DNA of 64,000 nucleotides from Acidisphaera sp. GTDB taxonomy: Bacteria > Pseudomonadota > Alphaproteobacteria > Acetobacterales > Acetobacteraceae. Made by a program: the position numbers and the translations under genes. How positions within the stretch are numbered: the stretch's first letter is position 1; each line of letters opens with the position of its first letter. The notes under the pieces were generated by a model. It had not been told where the DNA came from and made no database searches. It saw only the letters and a list, made by a program, of their open reading frames with translations. The DNA is taken from the NCBI GenBank assembly GCA_019240395.1, contig JAFAYM010000267.1, positions 24,094-88,093 of the forward strand, read 5' to 3'. Shown here piece by piece: positions 53,008-61,899 of the stretch.

Positions 53008-54105
53008 TCATGGGGTCAGCAGAATGCTGTGCGCCACCGGCCAATGGACGGCGATTTCTGCCCCCGGCTGCAGGTGGAGGCCATGCCCTGAATTGGGGCT
53101 GTCCATGGTCAGCTGTGTTGTCGGGCCGATGTCGATGGTGGTGCGGATGACGCTGCCGAGGAAGGAGCGGCGCCGCAGTATGCCGTTCGCCCGATTGGCG
53201 GCTGCATCGCCGGCTCCCCCGGCAAGCTTTTCCGGCCGTACGAACAGCGCCGCTTGCTGCCCCGGCTGGGCCGTGCCGTCGATGCGGCCGCGCAGCAGCA
53301 GGCCGTCGCGGGTGCGCAGCTCGGCCTCGCCCTCATGCACTTTTTCGATGCTGCCCTCGAGGAGATTGGCCTCGCCGAGAAAGCGTCCGACGAAGGCGTT
53401 GGCCGGCCGTTCGTAGATCAGGTCCGGCGGGCCGACCTGTTCGACGCGACCGCTGCTCATGATGGCGATGCGGTCGGACATGTTCATCGCCTCTTCCTGG
53501 TCGTGGGTGACGTAGATGACGGTCATCCCGAGGCGTTGCTGGATGTCCTTGATCTCCACCTGCATATCGTAGCGCAGGTTCTTGTCGAGGGCGCCGAGCG
53601 GCTCGTCCATCAGCACGATGGCGGGTTGAAAGACGATGGCGCGGGCGATCGCCACACGCTGCTGCTGACCGCCGGAGAGCTGTCGCACGGTGCGTCGGGC
53701 GAAGCGCTCGAGGCGTACCAGTTCGAGCGCCTCGCCGACCCGGCGGCGGATTTCGGGCTGCGCAACGCGCCGTGCGCGCAGCGGAAAGGCGACATTCTCG
53801 AAGACATCGAGGTGAGGGAAGATGGCGTAGTTCTGGAACACCATGCCGAAGCCGCGCCGCTGCGGCGGCACGGCGGTGAAATCCGCGCCATCGACGGTGA
53901 TGCGGCCTTCGTCCGGCGCGATGAAGCCGGCGATCATCATGAGCGTGGTGGTCTTGCCCGAGCCGGAGGGCCCGAGCAGGGAGAAGAACTCGCCCGGGCG
54001 GATCGCCGCGCTGACGCTGTCGACGACGCGCTCGTTGCCGTAGCGCTTGGTCAGGCCGCTGAGTTCGAGGGCGCCCCTGCCGGCCGGCAAGGGCGCGCGG
54101 TTCAT
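53008..54105 (-). CDS. ABC transporter ATP-binding protein, PotA-like
   Basis: A 365-residue ATPase of the spermidine/putrescine/iron class: Walker A LGPSGSGKTTTLMMI, VFQNYAIFPHLDVFENVAFP, signature LSGGQQQRVAIARAI, Walker B IVLMDEPLGALDKNLR and switch THDQEEAMNMSDR. The C-terminal TOBE domain runs from about residue 260. The start is ATG 54105, overlapping the stop of the binding-protein gene (ATGA). Confidence 0.94.
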   Translation of the reverse strand: MNRAPLPAGRGALELSGLTKRYGNERVVDSVSAAIRPGEFFSLLGPSGSGKTTTLMMIAGFIAPDEGRITVDGADFTAVPPQRRGFGMVFQNYAIFPHLDVFENVAFPLRARRVAQPEIRRRVGEALELVRLERFARRTVRQLSGGQQQRVAIARAIVFQPAIVLMDEPLGALDKNLRYDMQVEIKDIQQRLGMTVIYVTHDQEEAMNMSDRIAIMSSGRVEQVGPPDLIYERPANAFVGRFLGEANLLEGSIEKVHEGEAELRTRDGLLLRGRIDGTAQPGQQAALFVRPEKLAGGAGDAAANRANGILRRRSFLGSVIRTTIDIGPTTQLTMDSPNSGHGLHLQPGAEIAVHWPVAHSILLTP

Positions 54106-55172
54106 TGCGCCAGCCACTTGGACCAGGCGTCGCTCACCTTGGTCCGGTTCTCCGCCCACCACTCGATGTCCTGGCGGAAGCCCTTGGACTTGGTCCAGGG
54201 CAGGTGGGTGGCGGGATCGATCAGCTCCGCCGGCGCCTGTGCATAGGCCTTCTGGTTGACCGGGATCGCCTTGTAGGCGCGCAGCCACCGTCCCTGCACG
54301 TCGGGGCTGAGGCTGTAATCGATGAACTTCACCGCGGCCGCCAGGTTGCGCGAGCCCTTGGTGAGGCCATAGGCCTGCGCCAGTATCTCGTTCTGGTTCC
54401 ACTGCGCGGCGACCGAGGCGCCGCCGGCGGCGGCAACCTGCACGCGGGTGCTCCAGAGCGCGCCAAGGACGACTTCCTTGTCGGCCAGCATCTGCGCCGA
54501 CAGCGCGCCGGTATCCCAGAATTTCGGGACCGCCGGCTTCACCCGGGAGAGCGACTTGAAGGCGCGGTCGATGTCGACGGGGTAGATCTTGTCCATCGGC
54601 ACGCCGTCGGCGAGCAGGGCGAATTCGAGGTTCGGCGCGCCGGATGCCATGTCGGCGAGCGTGCGCGGACCGGGGAATTTCCGGATGTCCCAGAACTCCG
54701 CCCAGGATTGCGGTTCCTTGCCGACGGGGTAGGCGGTGGTGTTGAAGCCGAGCACGAAGGCATAGACGAAGGAGCCGACCTGATACTGGCGGCGAACGCC
54801 CGGGTCGATGTCGGCGGGATCGGTGTAGGTGAACTCCTTGTACGGCATCGGCTCAAGGGCGCCGGCGCGCTCGAGCTGCAGGATGACGTCATCGCCGCTA
54901 TCGATGACGTCGATGTCGGCCTGGCCGGCCTGGAACATGGCGAGCAGCTTGGCGGCGGTGGCGGCCACCGGCACGATCTCGATACCCGTTGCGGCGCGGA
55001 ACGGATCGTAGACCGTCTGTTTCTTCACGTCGTCGAACACGCCGCCGGGCGTGCGGACGACGAGTTGCTGGGCCGCCGCCGCGCGGCGCATCCAAATCAT
55101 CGGCGCGGCGAGAGGCAGCGTCGCCGCTCCCGCCAGCAGGCTGCGCCGTGTCGGTGTCAACGAAGTGATCAT
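54102..55172 (-). CDS. Extracellular solute-binding protein, polyamine/opine type
   Basis: A 356-residue type II binding protein. ATG 55172 is chosen because AGAAGG lies 9 bases upstream; ATG 55181 sits too close to it. The signal has a twin-arginine look (TPTRRSLLAGAATLPLAAP). Mature sequence: LVVRTPGGVFDDVKKQTVYD, IDVIDSGDDVILQLERAGAL, FNTTAYPVGKEPQSWAEFWD and FIDYSLSPDVQGRWLRAYKA, as in the PotD-related family. The ligand is likely a polyamine, opine or related amine, judged from the family and the downstream amine oxidase-type gene. Confidence 0.9.
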   Translation of the reverse strand: MITSLTPTRRSLLAGAATLPLAAPMIWMRRAAAAQQLVVRTPGGVFDDVKKQTVYDPFRAATGIEIVPVAATAAKLLAMFQAGQADIDVIDSGDDVILQLERAGALEPMPYKEFTYTDPADIDPGVRRQYQVGSFVYAFVLGFNTTAYPVGKEPQSWAEFWDIRKFPGPRTLADMASGAPNLEFALLADGVPMDKIYPVDIDRAFKSLSRVKPAVPKFWDTGALSAQMLADKEVVLGALWSTRVQVAAAGGASVAAQWNQNEILAQAYGLTKGSRNLAAAVKFIDYSLSPDVQGRWLRAYKAIPVNQKAYAQAPAELIDPATHLPWTKSKGFRQDIEWWAENRTKVSDAWSKWLAQ

Positions 55173-55235
55173 CTGCACCATCCTTCTTTCCGCACCCGCA
55201 GGGATGCAGCGATTTTCCCTCAAGCCAAGGCCCGG

Positions 55236-56366
55236 CTAGGCATTGCTCAGCACGCAGCGCGGCAGTTGCGTCAGCCGCTCCGGCCCTTCGGCGGTGATCA
55301 GCACGGTCTCGCTCAGCGACACGCCCGCGGCCGAGACGTACATGTGGAACACCATGTGCGGTTCCAGCCGCCATTGCGCCTGCGGATGGAAGGTGCGCGT
55401 GAAGTCGCTGGTGTGTGGCCCCGGATACGCGTAGTAGCCGAGCGTATAGCCGGTCATGTTCTCGTAGCGGTCGCGCAGACCGGCCTGCAGCACGCCGTCG
55501 CGCAGGATCGCGTCCACCTCGGCGGCGATCGCCCCCGGCCGCATGGCCGCGATCTGGCGGTCTTGCAGGGCGGCGAGCTGCTCCGCCGCTGCCGCAAGGG
55601 CAGGAGCCGGCTCGCCGATCGCAACGCAGCGCATGGTGCGCGCGCTATAGCCGGAGATGCGCGGCGTCAGCTCGATATGCACGACGTCGCCGGAATTGAG
55701 CGGCGTGTCCTCGAGATGGCCGTGCAAGAAATCCCAGCCGCGGGCGGCGGAGATCGGGCCGGGCGGCCCGGGATCGGCGCCGAGCTCGACGAAAGCGTTG
55801 ACCGCGGCGCGGGCGGCCTCGCGCGCGGACGCGCCGGGCACGCAGGCGGCGGCGGCGCGCCGCAAGGCCTCGTCGGCAACGCCAGCCGAGCGCCGCAGCA
55901 GGTCGATCTCAGCCGGCGATTTGTGCAGTCGCAGCTGCCACACGACATTGCCGAGATCGACGAAGCGGGCACCCGGCAGGGCCGCCTGCAGCCGGGCGAA
56001 GCGGGCCAGCGGCATGCAGTAGGAATTGAAGTCGAGGCCGACCCTGGCCTGCTCCAGGCCCCGCGCCGCCAGTGCCGCGCGCAGCACCGGCATCGGGTCT
56101 TCCCAATCGCGGAAGGTCGGGACATCGGCCACCCAGCTGCGTTGCCGGCACGGCGCCGCGTCCAGCGCGCGGATCAGGAAAAACGGGTCGCCCTCGAGCG
56201 GGATGCCGACGCAGCGCCAGCGGTTCTCCGAGTTCCCGTAGCCGGTCAGCCAGGTCATCGCTTCGATTTCGTCGAACAGGGCGATGTCCACTTCCGCGGC
56301 CGCCATGCGCTGCCGGAGCAGCGCTACGCGGCTGTCGAATTCGTCGCGCGCGAAGTATGGGTGCAT
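55236..56366 (-). CDS. Creatinase-like M24 family protein, metal ligands replaced
   Basis: A 376-residue pita-bread-fold protein: creatinase N-terminal domain (FDSRVALLRQRMAAAEVDIA, WLTGYGNSENRW) and a C-terminal M24 domain from about residue 150. Of the five metal ligands of M24 aminopeptidases only the last Glu (GVSLSETVLIT) is kept; the two Asp sites read HIELTPRISGYSART, the His site TGYTLGYY and the first Glu site EPHMVFHMYV. That matches creatinase and ectoine hydrolase-type, metal-free C-N hydrolases. HGHLEDTP could hold the catalytic His. It heads the amine importer operon (63 bases before the binding protein). Confidence 0.85.
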   Translation of the reverse strand: MHPYFARDEFDSRVALLRQRMAAAEVDIALFDEIEAMTWLTGYGNSENRWRCVGIPLEGDPFFLIRALDAAPCRQRSWVADVPTFRDWEDPMPVLRAALAARGLEQARVGLDFNSYCMPLARFARLQAALPGARFVDLGNVVWQLRLHKSPAEIDLLRRSAGVADEALRRAAAACVPGASAREAARAAVNAFVELGADPGPPGPISAARGWDFLHGHLEDTPLNSGDVVHIELTPRISGYSARTMRCVAIGEPAPALAAAAEQLAALQDRQIAAMRPGAIAAEVDAILRDGVLQAGLRDRYENMTGYTLGYYAYPGPHTSDFTRTFHPQAQWRLEPHMVFHMYVSAAGVSLSETVLITAEGPERLTQLPRCVLSNA

Positions 56367-56420
56367 GGCTTGCTCCGAGGAAGAAAGGCGAGGGGCTCTG
56401 CCCCCAAACGCTGAAGCATG

Positions 56421-56511
56421 GGACCCGCTGGGCCCGTCGGCCCAGACCCTTTACTTGACGTCATGGGGTCTGGGGCCGACGGGCCCCAGCGGGTCCAGGG
56501 CGGAGCCCTGG
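56421..56511. repeat. Long GC-rich inverted repeat plus adjacent hairpin
   Basis: The left arm 56421-56449 (from GGACCCGCTGGGCCCGTCGG) pairs with the right arm 56466-56496 over about 29 bp with two one-base bulges, loop about 16 bases. A second perfect hairpin CCAGGGC-GGA-GCCCTGG follows at 56495-56511. The right arm and the second hairpin are inside the end of the fused ATPase gene. It may be a strong terminator or a copy of a genome-wide palindromic repeat. Confidence 0.8.
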
Positions 56512-58461
56512 CCTTGCTAACTGTTCCACTGGAATATGACACAGAATCCGATGTCCGGCCGAGGCCTCCCGCCAGGGCGGCGGCTCGATATCGCAGATCG
56601 CGCCGAGCTTACGCGGGCAGGCTCCCGCGAAGCGGCAGCCGGCGCCGGACGGCGCCGTGTCGACCAGGCGCATCTGCCGAGCGGCGCCGGCCGAGAGCAG
56701 CGCCTCGGTGTAGGGATGGTGCGGCGCGTGCAGCACCGCGTCCGCCGGCCCCCGCTCCATGGCGTGGCCGCGATACATCACTACAATTGTGTCGGCGATG
56801 TGCGCGATCACGCCGATGTCGTGGCTGATGAAGAGATAAGCTACGCCGAGCGTGTCGCGCAGGTCCTGCAGCAGGTTCAGCACCGCCGCCTGCACCGACA
56901 CGTCCAGCGCCGAGACCGCCTCGTCACAGACCAGGAAATCCGGCCGGGTTGCCAGCGCGCGGGCGATGCCGACCCGCTGCTTCTCGCCGCCGGAGAGCTG
57001 GTGCGGATAGCGCGAGCGATAGGCCTCGGGCAGGCGTACCAGCTCCAGCAGCCGCGCCACCTCCCGACCCGCGGCGGCGCCCTGCGCCAGGCCGAAATGC
57101 GCCAGCGGACGACGCAGGATCGCCTCCACGGTGCGGCGCGGATTGAGCGATCCGTCGGGATTCTGCAGCACGATCTGCGCGCGCCGGCGAAACGCCAGAT
57201 CCGGCCGCTCGGGCACCGGTCGGCCGTCGAACGCGAGCCGCCCGCCGTCCGCCGGGAGCAGCCGCAGGATCAGCCGCGCCAGGGTGGACTTGCCGCAGCC
57301 GGACTCGCCGACGAGGCCGACGATTTCGCCGGGGTGGATTGTCAGCGACATGCCGTCCACGGCATGCACCCGGGTGCGCCGGCGCCGCAGCAAGGTGGGG
57401 CCGCCGAACCCGCGCGTCAGGCCCTCGACGTCGACGAGCGGCGCAGCGGCGCTCGGCCGGCTGGGCGCCACGGGGTCGAGCAGAAGCGGCAGGTCGGCGA
57501 CCAGCGCGTGGCGGTGGCAACGCACGCGGCGCGCCGGGCCGGCCGGCAGCATGGCCTGCGGCTCTGCGCAGGCCGCCACGGCGAGCGGGCAGCGCGGGCG
57601 GAAGTTGCAGCCGGGATCGGGGCTTCGCAGGTCCGGCAGCGCGCCCGGGATCGGCAGCAGGCGGCGCGCGCGGGCCTCAGGTCGAGGCAGCGCGCCGAGC
57701 AGCCCCCGCGTATAGGGATGGCGCGGGGCGGCAAGCACGGCCGCCGTCGGGCCGGTTTCCACGGTGCGACCGGCATACAGAATCGTCAGCCGATCGCAGA
57801 GCCGGCCGACGATGCCGAGATTGTGGCTGACCAGCAGCATCGACAGGCCGCGGCTGGCGCGCAGCCCCTCCAGCAGATCGAGGATCTGCGCCTCTATCGT
57901 CACGTCCAGCGCCGTGGTCGGCTCGTCCAGCAGCAGCAGCTCGGGCTCGCCGGCCAGCGCCGCAGCGATCATGGCGCGCTGCTTCATGCCGCCGGAGAGC
58001 TGATGCGGATAGGCCTGCATGATCTCGGCGACGCGGGGGATGCCGAGCTCCCCGAGCAGGGCAGCGGCGCGGGCGTAGGCTTCGGTGCGCGGCAGACGCT
58101 GGTGCGTCAGCATCGGCTCCGCGACCTGCAGGCCGATGCTGAGCGCCGGGTTCAGCGCCGCGGCGGGGTCCTGGAACACCACGCCGATACGCCGGCCGCG
58201 CAGCGCCGCGGCATCGGCCAGCAGATCCCGGCCGTCGAATTCGGCGCGTCGCGCGCTGACGGAGGCCGCTTCGCCGAGCAGGCCGAGTGCCGCCAGCACC
58301 ACGGTGGATTTGCCGGAACCGGATTCCCCGACCAGCCCCAGCACCTCGCCGCGCGGAATGGCGAGCGACACATCATCGAGCGCGAACAGCCGGGCGTACG
58401 GCGTGGCGTAGGAGACGGAGAGCCCTTCGACGGCGAGGATCGGCGCCGCCGCCTCAGCCAC
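56461..58461 (-). CDS. Dipeptide/glutathione-type ABC transporter, two fused ATPase domains
   Basis: A 666-residue double ATPase of the Dpp/Opp/Gsi class. Half 1: Walker A GLVGESGSGKST, signature LSGGMKQRAMIAAAL, Walker B LLLLDEPTTALD, Cys-rich tail GCNFRPRCPLAVAACAEP. Half 2 from about residue 345: GLVGESGCGKST, LSGGEKQRVGIARAL, CDEAVSALD, Cys-rich GCRFAGACPRKLGAICD. GsiA of E. coli is a similar fusion. It starts at GTG 58461, overlapping the permease by 8 bases. The last ~19 residues (from LARPGLRPG) are encoded by an intergenic inverted repeat and are probably not functional. Confidence 0.93.
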   Translation of the reverse strand: MAEAAAPILAVEGLSVSYATPYARLFALDDVSLAIPRGEVLGLVGESGSGKSTVVLAALGLLGEAASVSARRAEFDGRDLLADAAALRGRRIGVVFQDPAAALNPALSIGLQVAEPMLTHQRLPRTEAYARAAALLGELGIPRVAEIMQAYPHQLSGGMKQRAMIAAALAGEPELLLLDEPTTALDVTIEAQILDLLEGLRASRGLSMLLVSHNLGIVGRLCDRLTILYAGRTVETGPTAAVLAAPRHPYTRGLLGALPRPEARARRLLPIPGALPDLRSPDPGCNFRPRCPLAVAACAEPQAMLPAGPARRVRCHRHALVADLPLLLDPVAPSRPSAAAPLVDVEGLTRGFGGPTLLRRRRTRVHAVDGMSLTIHPGEIVGLVGESGCGKSTLARLILRLLPADGGRLAFDGRPVPERPDLAFRRRAQIVLQNPDGSLNPRRTVEAILRRPLAHFGLAQGAAAGREVARLLELVRLPEAYRSRYPHQLSGGEKQRVGIARALATRPDFLVCDEAVSALDVSVQAAVLNLLQDLRDTLGVAYLFISHDIGVIAHIADTIVVMYRGHAMERGPADAVLHAPHHPYTEALLSAGAARQMRLVDTAPSGAGCRFAGACPRKLGAICDIEPPPWREASAGHRILCHIPVEQLARPGLRPGPAGARRPQTP

Positions 58462-59308
58462 CGGCGCGGCCCCGCAGCCTGGGATCGAGGAACTCGCGTA
58501 AGCCTTCGCCGAACAGATTGACGGCGATCAGCAGCACGCAGAGTGAAAAGCCGGGCGCCAGGCCGATCCACGGCGCCCTGTCGAGGAACTCCCGGCTTTC
58601 CGCGATCATCAGCCCCCACTCGCTGCCCGGCGGCTGCGGACCGAGGCCGAGGAAGGAGAGCGAAGACCCCAGCAGGATCGCGAAGGTGACGCGAAGACCG
58701 CTCTCGACGATGATCGGCGGCCAGGCGTTCGGCAGGATTTCCCGCGCCAGGATCGACACCGCGCCCTCGCCGCGTGCCCGCGCCGCGGTGACGAAATCCT
58801 CCTCGAGCAGGCCGAGCGCCACGGCGCGGCTGAGGCGGGCCAGGATCGGCACATAGACGATGCCGACGGCGAGCACCGTCTTGAACAGGTTGGGCGGCGT
58901 CACCGCCAGGATCAGCAGGCCGAGCAGCACCGGCGGCAGCGAGATCAGCAAGTCGATGGGGCGCATGATCGCTTCTTCGACGAGGCCGCGATGAAATGCC
59001 GCGAGCAGGCCGAGCGGCACGCCGACGGCCAGGCTGAGCGCGGTGGCGCCGAAACCCATGACCAGCGAATAATGGGCGCCGGCCAGCACGCGCGAGAGCA
59101 CGTCGCGGCCGAACTCGTCGGTGCCGAACCAGTGCGCCGCGCCGGGAGGCACGAAGCGGAAGCGCACGGCGAAAGCGGTCGGGTTGTACGGGGTGATCCA
59201 CGGCCCGATGACGGCCAGCACGGCGATCGCGCCGAGCACCGCACCGCCGAGCAGCAAGGTACCGGGCAAGCGGCGTGAAGCGGCGTGCCGCAGGGCGGCG
59301 GCACTCAT
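58454..59308 (-). CDS. Dipeptide-type ABC transporter permease (DppC-like)
   Basis: A 284-residue permease: N-terminal helix LLLGGAVLGAIAVLAVIGPW, periplasmic PPGAAHWFGTDEFGRDVLSR (the DppC-type H-x-F/L-G-T-D signature), coupling loop DFVTAARARGEGAVSILARE with ILPNAWPPI, and a conserved end LGLGPQPPGSEWG. It starts at ATG 59308 and overlaps the DppB-like gene by four bases. Confidence 0.95.
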   Translation of the reverse strand: MSAAALRHAASRRLPGTLLLGGAVLGAIAVLAVIGPWITPYNPTAFAVRFRFVPPGAAHWFGTDEFGRDVLSRVLAGAHYSLVMGFGATALSLAVGVPLGLLAAFHRGLVEEAIMRPIDLLISLPPVLLGLLILAVTPPNLFKTVLAVGIVYVPILARLSRAVALGLLEEDFVTAARARGEGAVSILAREILPNAWPPIIVESGLRVTFAILLGSSLSFLGLGPQPPGSEWGLMIAESREFLDRAPWIGLAPGFSLCVLLIAVNLFGEGLREFLDPRLRGRAGG

Positions 59309-60261
59309 GCGTGGGCGCCGACGCGGATGCGCGGGTCGAGCAGGGCGTAGCCGAGATCGGCGATCAGATTGGCCAGCGCGTAGATCGTCGTCACCACCAT
59401 CATGCCGGCCTGCAGCAGCGGAAGATCATGGTGGTCGATGGCGAAGATCAGCAGCCGGCCGAGGCCGGGATAGGCGAACACCGTCTCCACGACGACGACA
59501 CCGCCGATCAGCAGGCCGGCGTCGATCGCCAGGATGGTGATGGTCGGCAGCAGCGCGTTCGGCAAAGCGTGGCGGCCGAGCACCAGCCGGGCGGGCAGGC
59601 CTTTCGCACGAGCCGCCAGCACATACCGGCTCTCAAGCGCCTCCAGCATCGACGAGCGGGTGAGGCGCGAGACATGCGCGATCAGGCCGATCGACAGCAC
59701 GAACACCGGCAGCACGAGATGCGACAGCCAGGCCAGCAGATCGCCCCCATCGAGCGGCGCATAGCCGGTCGCCGGCAGCCAGTGCAGCCAGGCCGCGAAG
59801 ATCAGGATCAGCAGGATCGCCCAGAAGAAATCCGGAATGGCGATGAAGCCGAGCTGCATCAAAGTGAGCGCGCGATCCACAGCAGTGCCGCGATGCGTCG
59901 CGGCGTGCACGCCGAGCAGGATGCCGAATACCGCGACCAGCAGGAAACTGCTGCCGGCGAGGATCGCCGAGTGGCCGAGCGCCTCGAAGATGAGCGGGCC
60001 GGCCGGCCGATCCATCACCAGCGAGCGGCCGAGATCGCCGTGCAGCAGCGCCGAAAACCAGTGCCAGTACTGCAGCGGCAGCGGATCGTGCAGGCCGAGC
60101 CTGTCCTCCAGGATGGCGACGGCTTGCGGCGTCGCGTATTCCCCGAGAATGGCGTAGGCGACGTTGCCCGGCAGGATGTGGATGATGCCGAAGATCAGCA
60201 CCGACATCGCCCAGACCACGCCCAGCATCGCCAGCAGCCGCCGGGCGAGATAGAGGCCCAC
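59305..60261 (-). CDS. Dipeptide-type ABC transporter permease (DppB-like)
   Basis: A 318-residue permease with six helices: LARRLLAMLGVVWAMSVLIF, LGLHDPLPLQYWHWFSALLH with GDLGRSLV (DppB-type), coupling loop YVLAARAKGLPARLVLGRHA, and ETVFAYPGLGRLL near the end. The start is GTG 60261, right after the binding-protein stop (2 bases). With the next permease it forms the channel. Confidence 0.95.
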   Translation of the reverse strand: MGLYLARRLLAMLGVVWAMSVLIFGIIHILPGNVAYAILGEYATPQAVAILEDRLGLHDPLPLQYWHWFSALLHGDLGRSLVMDRPAGPLIFEALGHSAILAGSSFLLVAVFGILLGVHAATHRGTAVDRALTLMQLGFIAIPDFFWAILLILIFAAWLHWLPATGYAPLDGGDLLAWLSHLVLPVFVLSIGLIAHVSRLTRSSMLEALESRYVLAARAKGLPARLVLGRHALPNALLPTITILAIDAGLLIGGVVVVETVFAYPGLGRLLIFAIDHHDLPLLQAGMMVVTTIYALANLIADLGYALLDPRIRVGAHA

Positions 60262-60263
60262 GC

Positions 60264-61760
60264 TCAGGTTATGGTGGCGTGACGCAGGTCGAACCAGCGC
60301 ATCGGATGGGTCTGCACGTTCTGCACGGCGCTGCGATAGGCGCAGGCGAAATTGACGGCATAGGCGAAGAAGCCGCAGGGATCGTCGTTGAGCGCGTGCT
60401 GCATGGCGATGTATTGCGTCTTCTGCTGCGCCACATCGCCGGTCAGCCGCGCCGCCTCGAGGGCCTTGTCCACTTCGGTGTCGCTGTAGTGCCAGAGCTT
60501 CTCGTTCCAGCTCGCCTTGGTATGCAGGAACGGATAGGTGCTGGTGTCGATGGTCGGGCGGGCGAAATAGCCGTCGATGTAGAGCGGCGCCTTGCCGGAG
60601 ACCTCGGCGTCGTAGCTGGCGAACGGCACGCGCTGCACCGTCAGGTCGAAGCCGGCGGGCTGCGCCAGTTGCTGCAGCGTGACGCCGAGCCGCTCGCGCA
60701 CTGGCCGCCCGACCGGGACGATGATCGGCACCTGGATGCCGCTGGGATGCCCGGCCTCGGCCAGCAGCTTGCGGGCCGCCGCCGGATCGGCGGCGCTGAC
60801 GGGGATGTCGCGGGCGTAGAACGGATGCGTGGGCGGGATCGGGCTGATGGTCGGCGCCCCCTGACCGAACAGGGTCAACTCCACCACGTCGCGCCGGTCG
60901 ATGCCGAGCTGGAAAGCGCGGCGCACCCGCACGTCGTTGAACGGCGCCGTGGTGTTGTTCATGATCGCCGCGTCCCAGGACGCCGTGGCGACGCTGTCGA
61001 CGCGCAGGTCGGACTTGCCCTTCAGCTGCGCCACCTGCTCGAGCGGCAGGTCCCAGACGATGTCGAGATCGCCGGCCTGCAGCGCGGCGATCCGCACGCT
61101 CATCTCCGGGATGATGCGCAGCTCGACGCCGTCCACCTTCGGCAGTCCCGCCTCGTAATAGTGCGGGTTCCTGGCCAGCACCAGCCGGTCGCCGGGCGTG
61201 TAGCTCACGAACATGAACGGGCCGGTGCCGATCGGCTTGGTGGTGAGCTGGTCCACCAGGTCGCGCGGCACGATCTTGACCTGGCGGTCGGACAGGATGT
61301 CGGCAAAGCCGCCATACGGAAATTTCAGCAGGAACACCACGGTGTAGGGGTCGCTGGCGGCGACGCTGTCGACCATTTCGTAGTTGCTGCGCGACGGCGC
61401 CGCGTTCGCCGGGTCGAGCATGCGCTTGTAGAAAGCGACGACGTCGTCGGCAACCATCTCGCGCCCGTTATGGAATTTCACGCCGTGGCGGAGGTGGAAT
61501 GTCCACTGCTTGAGGTCCGGCGTGTAATCCCAGCTCTCCGCCAGGTCGGGCTCGATCGTCAGGTCCTCGCGCATGCGCGTCAGGCCGTTGAACACCAGGC
61601 AGTCGTAGATGTATTCGTCGCCGATGGTCGCCTTCATCGGATCGAGGGTGGCAAGCGAGGTGCCGATCGCGATGCGCAGCACCGATTGCGCGGCGTGCGC
61701 GGCCGGGCTTGCGGCGAGTGCCAGCGTGCTGCCCATGAGGGCCCGACGCGTGAGTTCCAT
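60264..61760 (-). CDS. Dipeptide-type ABC substrate-binding protein (DppA/GsiB-like)
   Basis: A 498-residue type II binding protein, first gene of this importer operon. It has a signal with paired Arg (ELTRRALMGSTLALAASPAA). Family motifs are SLATLDPMKATIGDEYIYDC, LAESWDYTPDLKQWTFHLRH with GVKFHNGREM, and FNDVRVRRAFQLGIDRRDVV. The ligand (dipeptide, glutathione, nickel chelate or other) cannot be assigned. ATG 61760 has an AGGAGCGG ribosome site. The gene is divergent from the triple-RidA gene across 139 bases. Confidence 0.93.
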   Translation of the reverse strand: MELTRRALMGSTLALAASPAAHAAQSVLRIAIGTSLATLDPMKATIGDEYIYDCLVFNGLTRMREDLTIEPDLAESWDYTPDLKQWTFHLRHGVKFHNGREMVADDVVAFYKRMLDPANAAPSRSNYEMVDSVAASDPYTVVFLLKFPYGGFADILSDRQVKIVPRDLVDQLTTKPIGTGPFMFVSYTPGDRLVLARNPHYYEAGLPKVDGVELRIIPEMSVRIAALQAGDLDIVWDLPLEQVAQLKGKSDLRVDSVATASWDAAIMNNTTAPFNDVRVRRAFQLGIDRRDVVELTLFGQGAPTISPIPPTHPFYARDIPVSAADPAAARKLLAEAGHPSGIQVPIIVPVGRPVRERLGVTLQQLAQPAGFDLTVQRVPFASYDAEVSGKAPLYIDGYFARPTIDTSTYPFLHTKASWNEKLWHYSDTEVDKALEAARLTGDVAQQKTQYIAMQHALNDDPCGFFAYAVNFACAYRSAVQNVQTHPMRWFDLRHATIT

Positions 61761-61899
61761 AATCCGCTCCTTCGGGGCTGACCGCAATGCGTGTCCCAGA
61801 GATAAGCAGCGGCGCCCCGTCCGGTCCAGCACGATCGGGGGGCACGATTGCAAGCGGGCAGTGAAGCCGTCAGATTGCCGCTCCCGCTTCGGAGGTGGC

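Noticed and set aside
54105..56414. A 769-codon plus-strand frame over the binding-protein and M24 genes
   Set aside because: Shadow of two conserved minus-strand genes with overlapping stop-free antisense frames caused by high GC.
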